Origin: Actinomycetota bacterium
GTDB taxonomy: Bacteria > Actinomycetota > Acidimicrobiia > Acidimicrobiales > Ilumatobacteraceae
Length of the DNA stretch: 39,356 nt
Direction of reading: 5' to 3'
Assembly: GCA_009726095.1 (NCBI GenBank)
Contig: WLMZ01000019.1
Location: 1-39,356 of the forward strand
In this document: one piece after another, positions 1 through 7,995 of the stretch
Position numbering within the stretch: the first letter of the stretch is position 1
How the letters are laid out: every line of letters starts with the position of its first letter
Made by a program: the position numbers and the translations under genes
Notes under the pieces: generated by a model
The model's input: only the letters and a program-made list of their open reading frames with translations
What the model was told of the DNA's origin: nothing
Database searches by the model: none

Positions 1-563
1 CGACCGTTCTGGGCGCTGCCGGTCAACTCATTCGTTGCCGCGTTCGAATCAGAACCATCAGACGACACCACGATTGGGTAGGTCTTGTCAGCGGCCAGGT
101 ACTTGCCTTCAACGCTGAGACGCCCAACGAAACAGGTGCCTGAGCGTGACAGCGCGGTGGCGTAGAACACCTGACAGCCCAGGTCTTCGCCGTTGGAGTT
201 GTAGCTGTTTGCTGCGTCGACGCTGACAACACGCGGGTTGTCCGACACCGAGGCATCGTCAACGAACGAGAAGTTCGGTTCGAGACGTTGCAGGTCAGAC
301 ACCAGGTTCGTGTTGCCACTGGTGTGACACGTTGCGTTTGTCGATGGCGAGAAATCGCCGTAGTTCGCGTAATGGGTATCAGCAGCGTTCAACGCTGCGG
401 TCACCGCAGACTGCGCCTCATGGTCGTAGGAATCGTTGCGTGCACCCAAAAAGTTGGGTACCGCGACCGACGCCAACACACCGATCACCACCATCGCCAC
501 GGCGAGCTCGGTCAACGTGAAACCGGCATCGCGCCGGAACAACTTCTTCAACAAAACCCGCAT
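1..563 (-). CDS. Type IV prepilin-like protein (3' end outside window)
   Basis: Reading the minus strand from the ATG at 563 gives an open frame of about 187 codons that runs off the left edge, so the C terminus is missing. The N terminus is a classic class III signal: a short basic leader (MRVLLKKLFRRDAG) followed by FTLTELAVAMVVIGVL, with Gly before the cleavage site, Phe at +1 and Glu at +5 of the mature protein, then a single hydrophobic helix. Prepilin peptidase would cleave and methylate it and the product would assemble in a pilus or pseudopilus. The rest is Ser/Asn-rich with three Cys, typical of a pilin globular domain. It is divergent from dnaE2, with no other pilus gene in view. 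Major pilin versus minor pseudopilin cannot be decided. Confidence 0.88.
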   Translation of the reverse strand, partial: MRVLLKKLFRRDAGFTLTELAVAMVVIGVLASVAVPNFLGARNDSYDHEAQSAVTAALNAADTHYANYGDFSPSTNATCHTSGNTNLVSDLQRLEPNFSFVDDASVSDNPRVVSVDAANSYNSNGEDLGCQVFYATALSRSGTCFVGRLSVEGKYLAADKTYPIVVSSDGSDSNAATNELTGSAQNG

Positions 564-885
564 GAGTGTCCCCTGGCTGTACCTGCATCACAGTGCACCG
601 CCAACGAAGTTTCGTCGGACAACATGTTGTGTTGGCACAACACCACCACTTCACCGCCGAAACCACACACACCCGGCGCGATTGTCCAACTGTTGTGAAG
701 TGGGGCACCATCAGCCGGCACGCCCTGACCGTCGCTGCTGCCTGAGCAGTTACCTGTCGTTCGTTCCCCGACAGACCCAGCAGGTAGCGCTCATGGTCGT
801 TGGCGAGCTGCTCTCCAAGAAGCCGTCCGGGGTGGCGACGGGGGTCTGGTGTAACGAACATGTGTTCGATACAGTGGTGGGTCCT
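564..885. promoter_or_regulatory. Divergent intergenic region between prepilin and dnaE2
   Basis: About 320 bases without a convincing gene. An open frame from 436 runs through it into dnaE2, but its translation is unlike DnaE2 and overlaps the prepilin on the other strand. It contains the LexA box described separately, an inverted repeat GTGTTG-gca-CAACAC at 629-643, and a pair CCACTTC (647-653) and GAAGTGG (697-703) that could form a long-range stem. For the prepilin a weak TTGGCG-N17-TACAGC promoter can be drawn on the minus strand (604 to 576). Confidence 0.4.
855..868. promoter_or_regulatory. SOS box (LexA operator) of dnaE2
   Basis: CGAACATGTGTTCG has the CGAAC-N4-GTTCG form of the Gram-positive (Bacillus/Mycobacterium) LexA operator. 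It ends 17 bases before the dnaE2 ATG at 886. A TACAGT hexamer at 870-875 can serve as the -10, so LexA bound here would cover the promoter spacer. This fits DNA-damage induction of the error-prone polymerase, as known for mycobacterial dnaE2. Confidence 0.88.
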
Positions 886-3800
886 ATGGGGTTCAGCAAC
901 CCGGCGATGCCGTGGCGAGAACTGGAGCAGACCTTATCCGACCGTCCCGATGGGCCCAGGCGGCCCGACGGTCGCGCCCCCGGTAGCCCGAGCTGGAACG
1001 CGGGTGGCGATGGCCCGGCGTGGACCCGCAAACGCCAGCCGTTCCAGCCCGCCACCGCTGGGTCCGCTGCTGGTTCGGCCGCTGGATCCGCAGCGCCCAA
1101 CCGGGGTGGCAGCACGGCCACAGCGCCCTATGCCGAGCTGCACTGCCAATCCAATTTCTCGTTCCTCAGCGGGGCGTCGCACCCCGAACAGTTGGCCGAG
1201 GAAGCGGCACGCCTGGGGCTGGAGGCGCTGGCGCTCACCGATCAGAACGGTCTGTATGGCGTGGTGCGGTTCGCCGAGGCGGCGCGTGCGGTGGGTCTGC
1301 CCACGGTGTTCGGGGCCGAGCTCACCCTTGGCGTCGCCCGGTTCGAGCCGGGCCTGCCCGAGCCACAGGGCGAGCATGTGGTGTTGCTGGCCGAAGGCCC
1401 CGCCGGGTACGCGCGTCTGGCGCGGGCGATCAGCCTGGGCCAACTCGCCGGCGAGAAGGGTGCCCCGCAGTTCGCACTGGCGGCGTTGGCCGAGGTGGGC
1501 CGCGACCACTGGTGGGTGCTCACCGGCTGCCGGCACGGTGTGGTTCCGGCAGCGTTGATGCGTGACGGCCCAGCGGCCGCAGCGCGCGAGCTGCAACGGT
1601 TGGTCAGCCTGTTCGGACGCGATCGCGTGGTGGTGGAACTGTGGGATCACAGTGACCCGCTCGATTCGGCGCGCAACGACGCTCTGGCCGAACTGGCAGC
1701 GCGTCACGATGTGTCCTGTGTCGCCACCAACGACGTGCACTACGCAACGCCCCAACAGCGGCGGCTGGCCACGGCGCTGTCTGCTGTACGCGCCCGGCGC
1801 AGTCTCGAGGACATGAACCCGTGGTTGCCCGGCGGTGCCACGGCGCACCTGCGCAGTGGTGCCGAACAGATGCGCCGTTTTGCCCGCTATCCGGGCGTGG
1901 TCGAGACCGCCGCCGAGATGGGGCGCGCCGCTGCGTTCGACCTGTCGTTGGTGGCACCGAAACTGCCACCGTTCCCGTGCCCCGCCAATGATCGGGGCGA
2001 GCAGCTCACCGAGATGCAATACCTGCGCGAGCTGGTCGAGACCGGGGCTCGCCGGCGTTATGGCGATCGGCCCCAACCGGGCGAGGACATGTCGCTGCGG
2101 GCGCGGGCGTGGCGCACCATCGACCACGAACTCGAGGTCATCGAGTTACTCGGCTTCCCCGGCTATTTCCTGGTGGTGTGGGACATCGTGCAGTTCTGCG
2201 CGCGGGCCGACATCTACTGCCAGGGTCGGGGCAGCGCAGCCAACAGCGCGGCCTGTTACGCGCTCGGTATCACCAAGGCCGACGCCGTCTCGTTGGGGTT
2301 GCTGTTCGAACGGTTCCTGTCTCCCGAGCGTGATGGCCCGCCCGACATTGACATCGACATCGAGAGCAATCGACGCGAAGAGGTCATCCAGTACGTGTAC
2401 CAACGTCATGGTCGTCACCATGCAGCGCAGGTGGCGAATGTGATCACCTACCGGGCGCGTTCGGCCGTGCGCGACATGGCCAAGGCGTTGGGCTACGCAC
2501 CCGGGCAACAGGACGCGTGGAGCAAGCAGGTCGATGGTTGGGGCGGGGTGGCCACCACGGCGGCAATGCCCGATCAGACCATCCCGCCGGCGGTCCTGGA
2601 ACTGGCCGCCGAGGTGGAGGACGCGCCCCGGCATCTCGGCATCCACTCCGGTGGCATGGTCATCTGCGACCGCCCGGTCATCGAGGTCTGCCCGGTGGAG
2701 TGGGGTCGGATGGAGAACCGCAGCGTGCTGCAATGGGACAAGGACGACTGTGCAGCTGCCGGCCTGGTGAAGTTCGACCTGCTCGGTCTGGGCATGCTCA
2801 GCGCGCTGCACTATGCGGTCGATCTCATCCGCCAGCATCAGGGCTACGAGGTCGATCTGGCCACCATCCCGCAAGAGGACGATGTGTACGCGATGCTCTG
2901 CCGCGCCGACACGGTGGGCGTGTTCCAGATCGAGAGCCGGGCACAGATGGCCACGCTGCCGCGCCTCAAACCGCGCCGCTTCTACGACCTGGTGGTGGAG
3001 GTTGCGCTCATTCGTCCCGGCCCGATCCAGGGTGGTTCGGTGCACCCCTATATCCGTCGCCGCAACGGCCAGGAACCCATCACGTATCTGCATCCGTTGC
3101 TCGAGAACAGCCTGGGCAAGACCCTGGGAGTGCCACTCTTTCAGGAGCAACTGATGCAGATGGCCATCGATGTCGCCGGCTTCACGCCCAGCGAGGCCGA
3201 TCAACTGCGTCAGGCAATGGGCTCGAAACGCTCGAAGGTGCGCATGGAGAAACTGCGCGAGCGCCTGTTTGCTGGCATGGCCGAACGCGGCATCGTCGGC
3301 GATGTGGCCGAGGAGTTGTTCGTGAAGATGTCGGCGTTCGCCAACTATGGCTTTCCCGAGTCGCACTCGGTGTCGTTCGCCTATCTGGTCTACGCGTCGG
3401 CGTGGATCAAGTTCCACGAACCGGCTGTGTTCTGTGCTGCATTGCTGAACGCGCAACCGATGGGGTTCTGGTCACCGCACTCACTCGTGCAAGATGCGGC
3501 ACGTCACGGCGTGATGACGCGCACCCCCGATCTGAATGCGTCCTTGGCGGTGGCCACGTTGCAACCCGATGCGGCATCGTGTTCGGGCCAGGCGGTGCGG
3601 CTGGGCATCGGGTCGGTGCGCGGCATCGGGTCATCGTTGGCGCTCAGCATCGAGACCGAACGCAACGAAAACGGTCCCTTCCGCACCATCGAAGACCTCG
3701 CCCGCCGCGTGCCGGCGCTCGACCTGGCCCAACTCGAGGCGTTGGCCACGGCGGGGGCGTTCACCGAGTGCTTCGGACTCGACCGGCGCGAAGCGTTGTG

Positions 3801-4302
3801 GAGCGTGGGTGCCGTGGCCCAGTCGCGCCCCGACCGCCTGGCCGGGGTGGTCACCGGCGAGCGAGCGCCGCGCCTCGCGGGTATGGAACCAGTGGAGATC
3901 GCGGTGGCCGATCTATGGGCCACGGGTATTGCGCCCAATGGACATCCCACACGGTTCATGCGGTCACGCCTCGCCAAGCTGGGGGTGGTGACATCGCTCG
4001 GGTTGTGGCAGTGCGAACCGGGCAGCAAGGTGTTGGTGGCGGGGGTGGTCACCCATCGCCAGCGGCCGATGACCGCGCAGGGCACCACGTTCATGAACCT
4101 CGAGGACGAGACCGGCCTGATCAACATCGTGTGCTCGAAGGGTTGCTGGGCGCGCTACCGACGCGTGGCCCGCGAGGCACCGGCCCTGCTCATCCGCGGA
4201 CGCATCGAACGCAACGAGGGGGTGATCAACATCGTTGCCGAACAGCTCACACCACTGCGACTGCCGGCGGCGGCGGCCACGCAGAGCCGTGATTTCCGCT
4301 GA
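886..4302 (+). CDS. dnaE2: Error-prone DNA polymerase DnaE2 (ImuC)
   Basis: A 1138-residue C-family polymerase for damage-induced translesion synthesis, colinear with mycobacterial DnaE2 from its start (MGFSNPAMPWRELE) to its identical last residues SRDFR. The start at 886 is chosen on that match and on the SOS box just upstream; the frame is open back to 436 but that stretch is not DnaE2-like. The N-terminal PHP domain begins near residue 82 and is degenerate: the usual HxH is HCQ (86-88), and the LTDHDG motif of relatives reads LTDQNG. The palm carries PDIDIDIE at 486-493 with catalytic Asp 487 and 489. A helix-hairpin-helix region and a C-terminal OB fold (HRQRPMTAQGTTFMNLEDE) follow. No imuA' or imuB partner is in the window, so the cassette is split or the partners lie elsewhere. 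Confidence 0.97.
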   Translation: MGFSNPAMPWRELEQTLSDRPDGPRRPDGRAPGSPSWNAGGDGPAWTRKRQPFQPATAGSAAGSAAGSAAPNRGGSTATAPYAELHCQSNFSFLSGASHPEQLAEEAARLGLEALALTDQNGLYGVVRFAEAARAVGLPTVFGAELTLGVARFEPGLPEPQGEHVVLLAEGPAGYARLARAISLGQLAGEKGAPQFALAALAEVGRDHWWVLTGCRHGVVPAALMRDGPAAAARELQRLVSLFGRDRVVVELWDHSDPLDSARNDALAELAARHDVSCVATNDVHYATPQQRRLATALSAVRARRSLEDMNPWLPGGATAHLRSGAEQMRRFARYPGVVETAAEMGRAAAFDLSLVAPKLPPFPCPANDRGEQLTEMQYLRELVETGARRRYGDRPQPGEDMSLRARAWRTIDHELEVIELLGFPGYFLVVWDIVQFCARADIYCQGRGSAANSAACYALGITKADAVSLGLLFERFLSPERDGPPDIDIDIESNRREEVIQYVYQRHGRHHAAQVANVITYRARSAVRDMAKALGYAPGQQDAWSKQVDGWGGVATTAAMPDQTIPPAVLELAAEVEDAPRHLGIHSGGMVICDRPVIEVCPVEWGRMENRSVLQWDKDDCAAAGLVKFDLLGLGMLSALHYAVDLIRQHQGYEVDLATIPQEDDVYAMLCRADTVGVFQIESRAQMATLPRLKPRRFYDLVVEVALIRPGPIQGGSVHPYIRRRNGQEPITYLHPLLENSLGKTLGVPLFQEQLMQMAIDVAGFTPSEADQLRQAMGSKRSKVRMEKLRERLFAGMAERGIVGDVAEELFVKMSAFANYGFPESHSVSFAYLVYASAWIKFHEPAVFCAALLNAQPMGFWSPHSLVQDAARHGVMTRTPDLNASLAVATLQPDAASCSGQAVRLGIGSVRGIGSSLALSIETERNENGPFRTIEDLARRVPALDLAQLEALATAGAFTECFGLDRREALWSVGAVAQSRPDRLAGVVTGERAPRLAGMEPVEIAVADLWATGIAPNGHPTRFMRSRLAKLGVVTSLGLWQCEPGSKVLVAGVVTHRQRPMTAQGTTFMNLEDETGLINIVCSKGCWARYRRVAREAPALLIRGRIERNEGVINIVAEQLTPLRLPAAAATQSRDFR

Positions 4303-4323
4303 CCCCGACCAAACCGGGCAGGT

Positions 4324-4836
4324 TCAGGGCTCCACATCGATCGGTGTGCTCGGCGGACCGAAGGTGAAATAGTCGCGCAACAGCGTGGGCAGCTGCAGGG
4401 GAGCGGTGCGCAGGCCCTCGCGCGACCATGCGTGCTCCAACTCGGGCAGGGTCCACCAGCGCAGTTCGAACACGAACTCGGCGTTGAGTTGCTCCCACGT
4501 GTACACCGGTTCGGGCTCGAAGCCGGGGGGCGCATCGACCTCGTAGATCTGCTCGCGTTGGCCGTCGAACTCACCGCTCAGGAACGCAACGATGTGCAGC
4601 CGGTTCCACAGGTGCGCGCCGATGGTCGCGTCGTGCAGGCCGAGTTCTTCGGCCAGCTCCCGCCGCAACGCGTCGTGATGCGTCTCGCCCACGTCGAGCC
4701 CGCCGCCGGGCAACGCCCATCGGGTACCCGCTGGGAACTCGAACCGCACCAGCAGCACGCGGCCCTCGGCGTCGGTGACCAGACCGCGGACGGCCTCGCG
4801 GATGCGTAGCTCGGGGGAGTCGTCGGGCTGGGTCAC
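4324..4836 (-). CDS. NUDIX hydrolase
   Basis: A 170-residue NUDIX protein. The Nudix box is complete: G45-x5-E51-x7-REL-x-EE-x-G66-L67 (GGLDVGE...RELAEELGL), which binds the divalent metal for hydrolysis of a nucleoside diphosphate linked to another group. The substrate cannot be read from the sequence; the WALPGGG lead-in is typical of housecleaning and ADP-ribose-type members. Its start codon overlaps the stop of the upstream ABM gene by 4 bases, so the two are translationally coupled at the end of a minus-strand operon. Confidence 0.9.
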   Translation of the reverse strand: MTQPDDSPELRIREAVRGLVTDAEGRVLLVRFEFPAGTRWALPGGGLDVGETHHDALRRELAEELGLHDATIGAHLWNRLHIVAFLSGEFDGQREQIYEVDAPPGFEPEPVYTWEQLNAEFVFELRWWTLPELEHAWSREGLRTAPLQLPTLLRDYFTFGPPSTPIDVEP

Positions 4837-5171
4837 CCGAAATCGACCGTGGCGACACCGGCCGCGTTGTACACCTGGGCTTCGGCATCAACATGGAACT
4901 TCATCGTCGATGCACCGGTGATGCCGTGCGAACCCAGCAGCCGGCGCATGTCGCGGTAGTTGGCGTGCAGGAAATGCGCTGCCAGGTTCTCGGCCGTGTC
5001 CCAGCGTTCGTAGACCGAGATGCAATCGGGCTGCGCCGGGTCGGCGGCGAACACGTAGGCAAGGCAGCCCGGCTCGTCGTTGCGCGTGGCGGTCTGCAGC
5101 GCGACCGATGCCTCGATGGCGGCGGCCCTGGCTGCAGGGGGGATGGTGATGGTGCCGGCGACGATGATCAT
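4833..5171 (-). CDS. ABM-domain monooxygenase-like protein
   Basis: A 112-residue single-domain protein of the antibiotic biosynthesis monooxygenase (ABM) / putative quinol monooxygenase fold. The family pattern is clear: [11 protein letters not shown] at the start, an [14 protein letters not shown] strand-turn, [17 protein letters not shown] in the middle, and a hydrophobic end. Members are cofactor-free dimers that oxidise quinols or act on small reactive aldehydes; the substrate here is unknown. It is followed with a 4-base overlap by the NUDIX gene and sits 68 bases after the DUF3039 gene, all in one direction. Confidence 0.85.
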   Translation of the reverse strand: MIIVAGTITIPPAARAAAIEASVALQTATRNDEPGCLAYVFAADPAQPDCISVYERWDTAENLAAHFLHANYRDMRRLLGSHGITGASTMKFHVDAEAQVYNAAGVATVDFG

Positions 5172-5239
5172 GTCCGTAGCTCAGCACATGCCGGGGCGCA
5201 GATCGTTACCGATCCGGACGGCGCGTCGGTGGGAACGGT

Positions 5240-5527
5240 TCACTCGTCGGGTGAATCGCGCAGGCCGTCGTTGAACGACTTGTACATGTCGTAGACGTCC
5301 TTGCACTTCTGGCACAGGGGCAGCTTCTTGGGATCGCGCGACGGCACCCAGACATGACCACACAGTGCCTCGATCGGGGTGCCGTAGATTCGTGCTTCGA
5401 GCACCTTCGCTGCTGCCGATTCGCCGGGCTCGGTCTTGACGATGTGCGCCAGCGCTGGTTCACCCGTTTCGAGGACCTCTTCCAGATCAGGGATGGTCTG
5501 ACCGGGCATCGTTTGAACCTGACTCAT
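5240..5527 (-). CDS. DUF3039 family protein
   Basis: A 95-residue protein of the actinobacterial DUF3039 family, recognised by YGTPIEALCGHVWVPSRDP followed by LCQKCKDVY. Cys56, Cys72 and Cys75 (C-x15-C-x2-C) may hold a metal or be redox active. The function of the family is unknown to me. It starts 6 bases after the stop of the upstream winged-helix gene and is probably co-transcribed with it. No good Shine-Dalgarno sequence precedes its ATG, which suggests coupling to the upstream gene. Confidence 0.85.
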   Translation of the reverse strand: MSQVQTMPGQTIPDLEEVLETGEPALAHIVKTEPGESAAAKVLEARIYGTPIEALCGHVWVPSRDPKKLPLCQKCKDVYDMYKSFNDGLRDSPDE

Positions 5528-5533
5528 GGTGGT

Positions 5534-5944
5534 CTAGTCAACCATGCCCTGATTCGGGCCGTCCAGATTCGGGCCGTCCACGTTCGGGCCGTCCACGTTC
5601 GGGCCGTCCACGTTCGGGCCGTCCACGTTCGGCCTGTTCAGATCGGCGATACCGAGGTAGTCGGCGCCAAGGCGCGTCAACCCGTGTCCCAGCCCGGCGC
5701 GCCCGGTGAGACCGATCTGCTCGAGCTTGGCCATGTTGGTGTTCACGATCCGCGTCGTGGTGGTCGCTGAACCGCGACCGATGTGGCGGGCGAGCACACG
5801 GGCACCGACCCCCGGATAGCTGCCGACCAGGCGCAGCGTGCGCTGCGTCCACGGGCCATGGCCCGACGATCGGTCCAGTCGCTCGAGCCGGCTGCGGATC
5901 GCGACGCGCTCGTCGTTGGTGAGCGGCGTCGGGTCGGCGTCCAT
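5534..5944 (-). CDS. Winged-helix-like protein with pentapeptide tail
   Basis: A 136-residue protein, start taken at the ATG at 5944 although the frame stays open further upstream. Residues 32-95 (TQRTLRLVGSYPGVGARVLARHIG...KLEQIGLTGR...LTRLGADYL) read like an actinobacterial winged-helix DNA-binding domain. The C terminus (105-131) consists of near-perfect NVDGP pentapeptides encoded by a 15-base tandem repeat. It resembles a pentapeptide-repeat motif but is too short to form a known quadrilateral helix. It is first in a minus-strand operon with DUF3039, ABM and NUDIX genes, and its start is 39 bases from that of the divergent FmdB-like gene. Function unknown; a local regulator is possible. 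Confidence 0.6.
   Translation of the reverse strand: MDADPTPLTNDERVAIRSRLERLDRSSGHGPWTQRTLRLVGSYPGVGARVLARHIGRGSATTTTRIVNTNMAKLEQIGLTGRAGLGHGLTRLGADYLGIADLNRPNVDGPNVDGPNVDGPNVDGPNLDGPNQGMVD
5551..5640. repeat. 15-bp tandem repeat, six units
   Basis: Six head-to-tail 15-base units. Two read GATTCGGGCCGTCCA, three read CGTTCGGGCCGTCCA, and the last (5626-5640) has diverged. They lie in frame at the 3' end of the winged-helix gene and encode the NVDGP repeats. Near-identity at DNA level points to recent slippage expansion; unit number may vary between strains. Confidence 0.95.
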
Positions 5945-5983
5945 GGATTCATCGTCGCACAACTGACCGCTAAGGTGTGGGAG

Positions 5984-6211
5984 ATGCCTCTGTACGAGTT
6001 CCGCTGCCGCACCTGCGACGAATCCTTCGAGCTGCGCCGGTCCATGGCCGAGTCCAATGCGCCTGCCGCGTGCCCGTCGGGTCACGACAACGCCGTGCGC
6101 CTGCTCTCGGTGTTCGCCAGCGTCGGCGCCTCGGGTTCGGCCCAGCCAGCGCCCAGTGCGCCGAAGGCAACCGGTGGCGGCTGTGGTTCCGCCTGCGGCT
6201 GCCACCACTGA
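5984..6211 (+). CDS. FmdB-family zinc ribbon protein
   Basis: A 75-residue protein starting MPLYEFRCRTCDESFE, the typical start of FmdB/putative regulatory zinc-ribbon proteins. Zinc ligands would be Cys8, Cys11, Cys30 and His34; the second knuckle is CPSGH rather than CxxC, a variant seen in actinobacteria. The tail is Gly/Cys/His-rich (Cys67, Cys71, Cys73 and a final HH) and may bind a second metal. A TAAGGT hexamer ends 7 bases before the ATG, so the mRNA is probably leaderless. It is divergent from the winged-helix gene. The family name comes from an amidase operon regulator; the role here is unknown. Confidence 0.85.
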   Translation: MPLYEFRCRTCDESFELRRSMAESNAPAACPSGHDNAVRLLSVFASVGASGSAQPAPSAPKATGGGCGSACGCHH

Positions 6212-6283
6212 CCGGAACCCGCCGCGCAACCATCGTCGCGATGCGGCGGCAGCGATACTGCAGTCGTTGTTTTTCAATACGAC

Positions 6284-6312
6284 TTGGCATTGTCCGAATT
6301 GGTGCGTAGAGT
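6284..6312 (+). promoter_or_regulatory. Promoter of leader ORF and malic enzyme
   Basis: TTGGCA (6284-6289), a 17-base spacer and TAGAGT (6307-6312) make a good housekeeping promoter. Transcription would begin about 7 bases on, at the GTG of the small ORF at 6320. It is the only promoter-like sequence seen ahead of the malic enzyme gene. Confidence 0.6.
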
Positions 6313-6319
6313 CCACTCC

Positions 6320-6454
6320 GTGATCGCTACCGCCTCCGCATTGCTTGCTGCACTCGCTGCAGCCATTGCAGTAGTCGTAGCACCACGCGTCCCCGCCGCC
6401 GTACCCGCAGTGATTCGCACCGGGTGGGGCACACGGGGTAGCCGCTCACACTGA
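6320..6454 (+). CDS. Putative leaderless leader peptide, 44 residues
   Basis: A GTG-started frame of 44 codons ending in TGA at 6454. The peptide is rich in Ala (13), Val (6), Leu (3) and Ile (3), with the core AAAIAVVVAP. Its codons (GCA, GTA, ATT, CTT, TTG) are unlike those of the neighbouring genes. The GTG sits 7 bases after a TAGAGT -10, the same geometry as other leaderless genes here, which argues that it is translated. It may be an attenuation-type leader for the malic enzyme 75 bases downstream, or a small membrane peptide. No homologue is recognised. Confidence 0.35.
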   Translation: MIATASALLAALAAAIAVVVAPRVPAAVPAVIRTGWGTRGSRSH

Positions 6455-6486
6455 GCAGCACATTCCGCTCCACCCCGCTGGCAAAG

Positions 6487-6503
6487 GCTGCGGGTGTCGC
6501 AGC
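6487..6503 (+). promoter_or_regulatory. Stem-loop in malic enzyme 5' UTR
   Basis: GCTGCG-GGTGT-CGCAGC forms a perfect 6-base-pair hairpin between the leader-peptide stop and the malic enzyme Shine-Dalgarno (AAAGGA). There is no T tract, so it is not a standard intrinsic terminator; it could take part in attenuation or mRNA stability. Confidence 0.4.
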
Positions 6504-6529
6504 TGAAACCGGCTTTCCAAAGGACAGCC

Positions 6530-7942
<1,413 letters not shown>

Positions 7943-7995
7943 CCCGATGGCGATTCAGGTCGCGCCGAACACTCTGTTGGGCCGCTCTCTGCGGG

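Noticed and set aside
36-50. GTTCGAATC-like motif suggesting a tRNA T-arm (also near 18365)
   Set aside because: Both lie within coding sequence and no cloverleaf can be drawn around them.
436-885. Upstream extension of the dnaE2 frame by 150 codons
   Set aside because: The extension is not like DnaE2, overlaps the prepilin on the other strand, and the match to mycobacterial DnaE2 begins at 886.
5551-5640. Short tandem repeats as a CRISPR array
   Set aside because: Units are contiguous 15-mers without spacers and are in frame within a gene.
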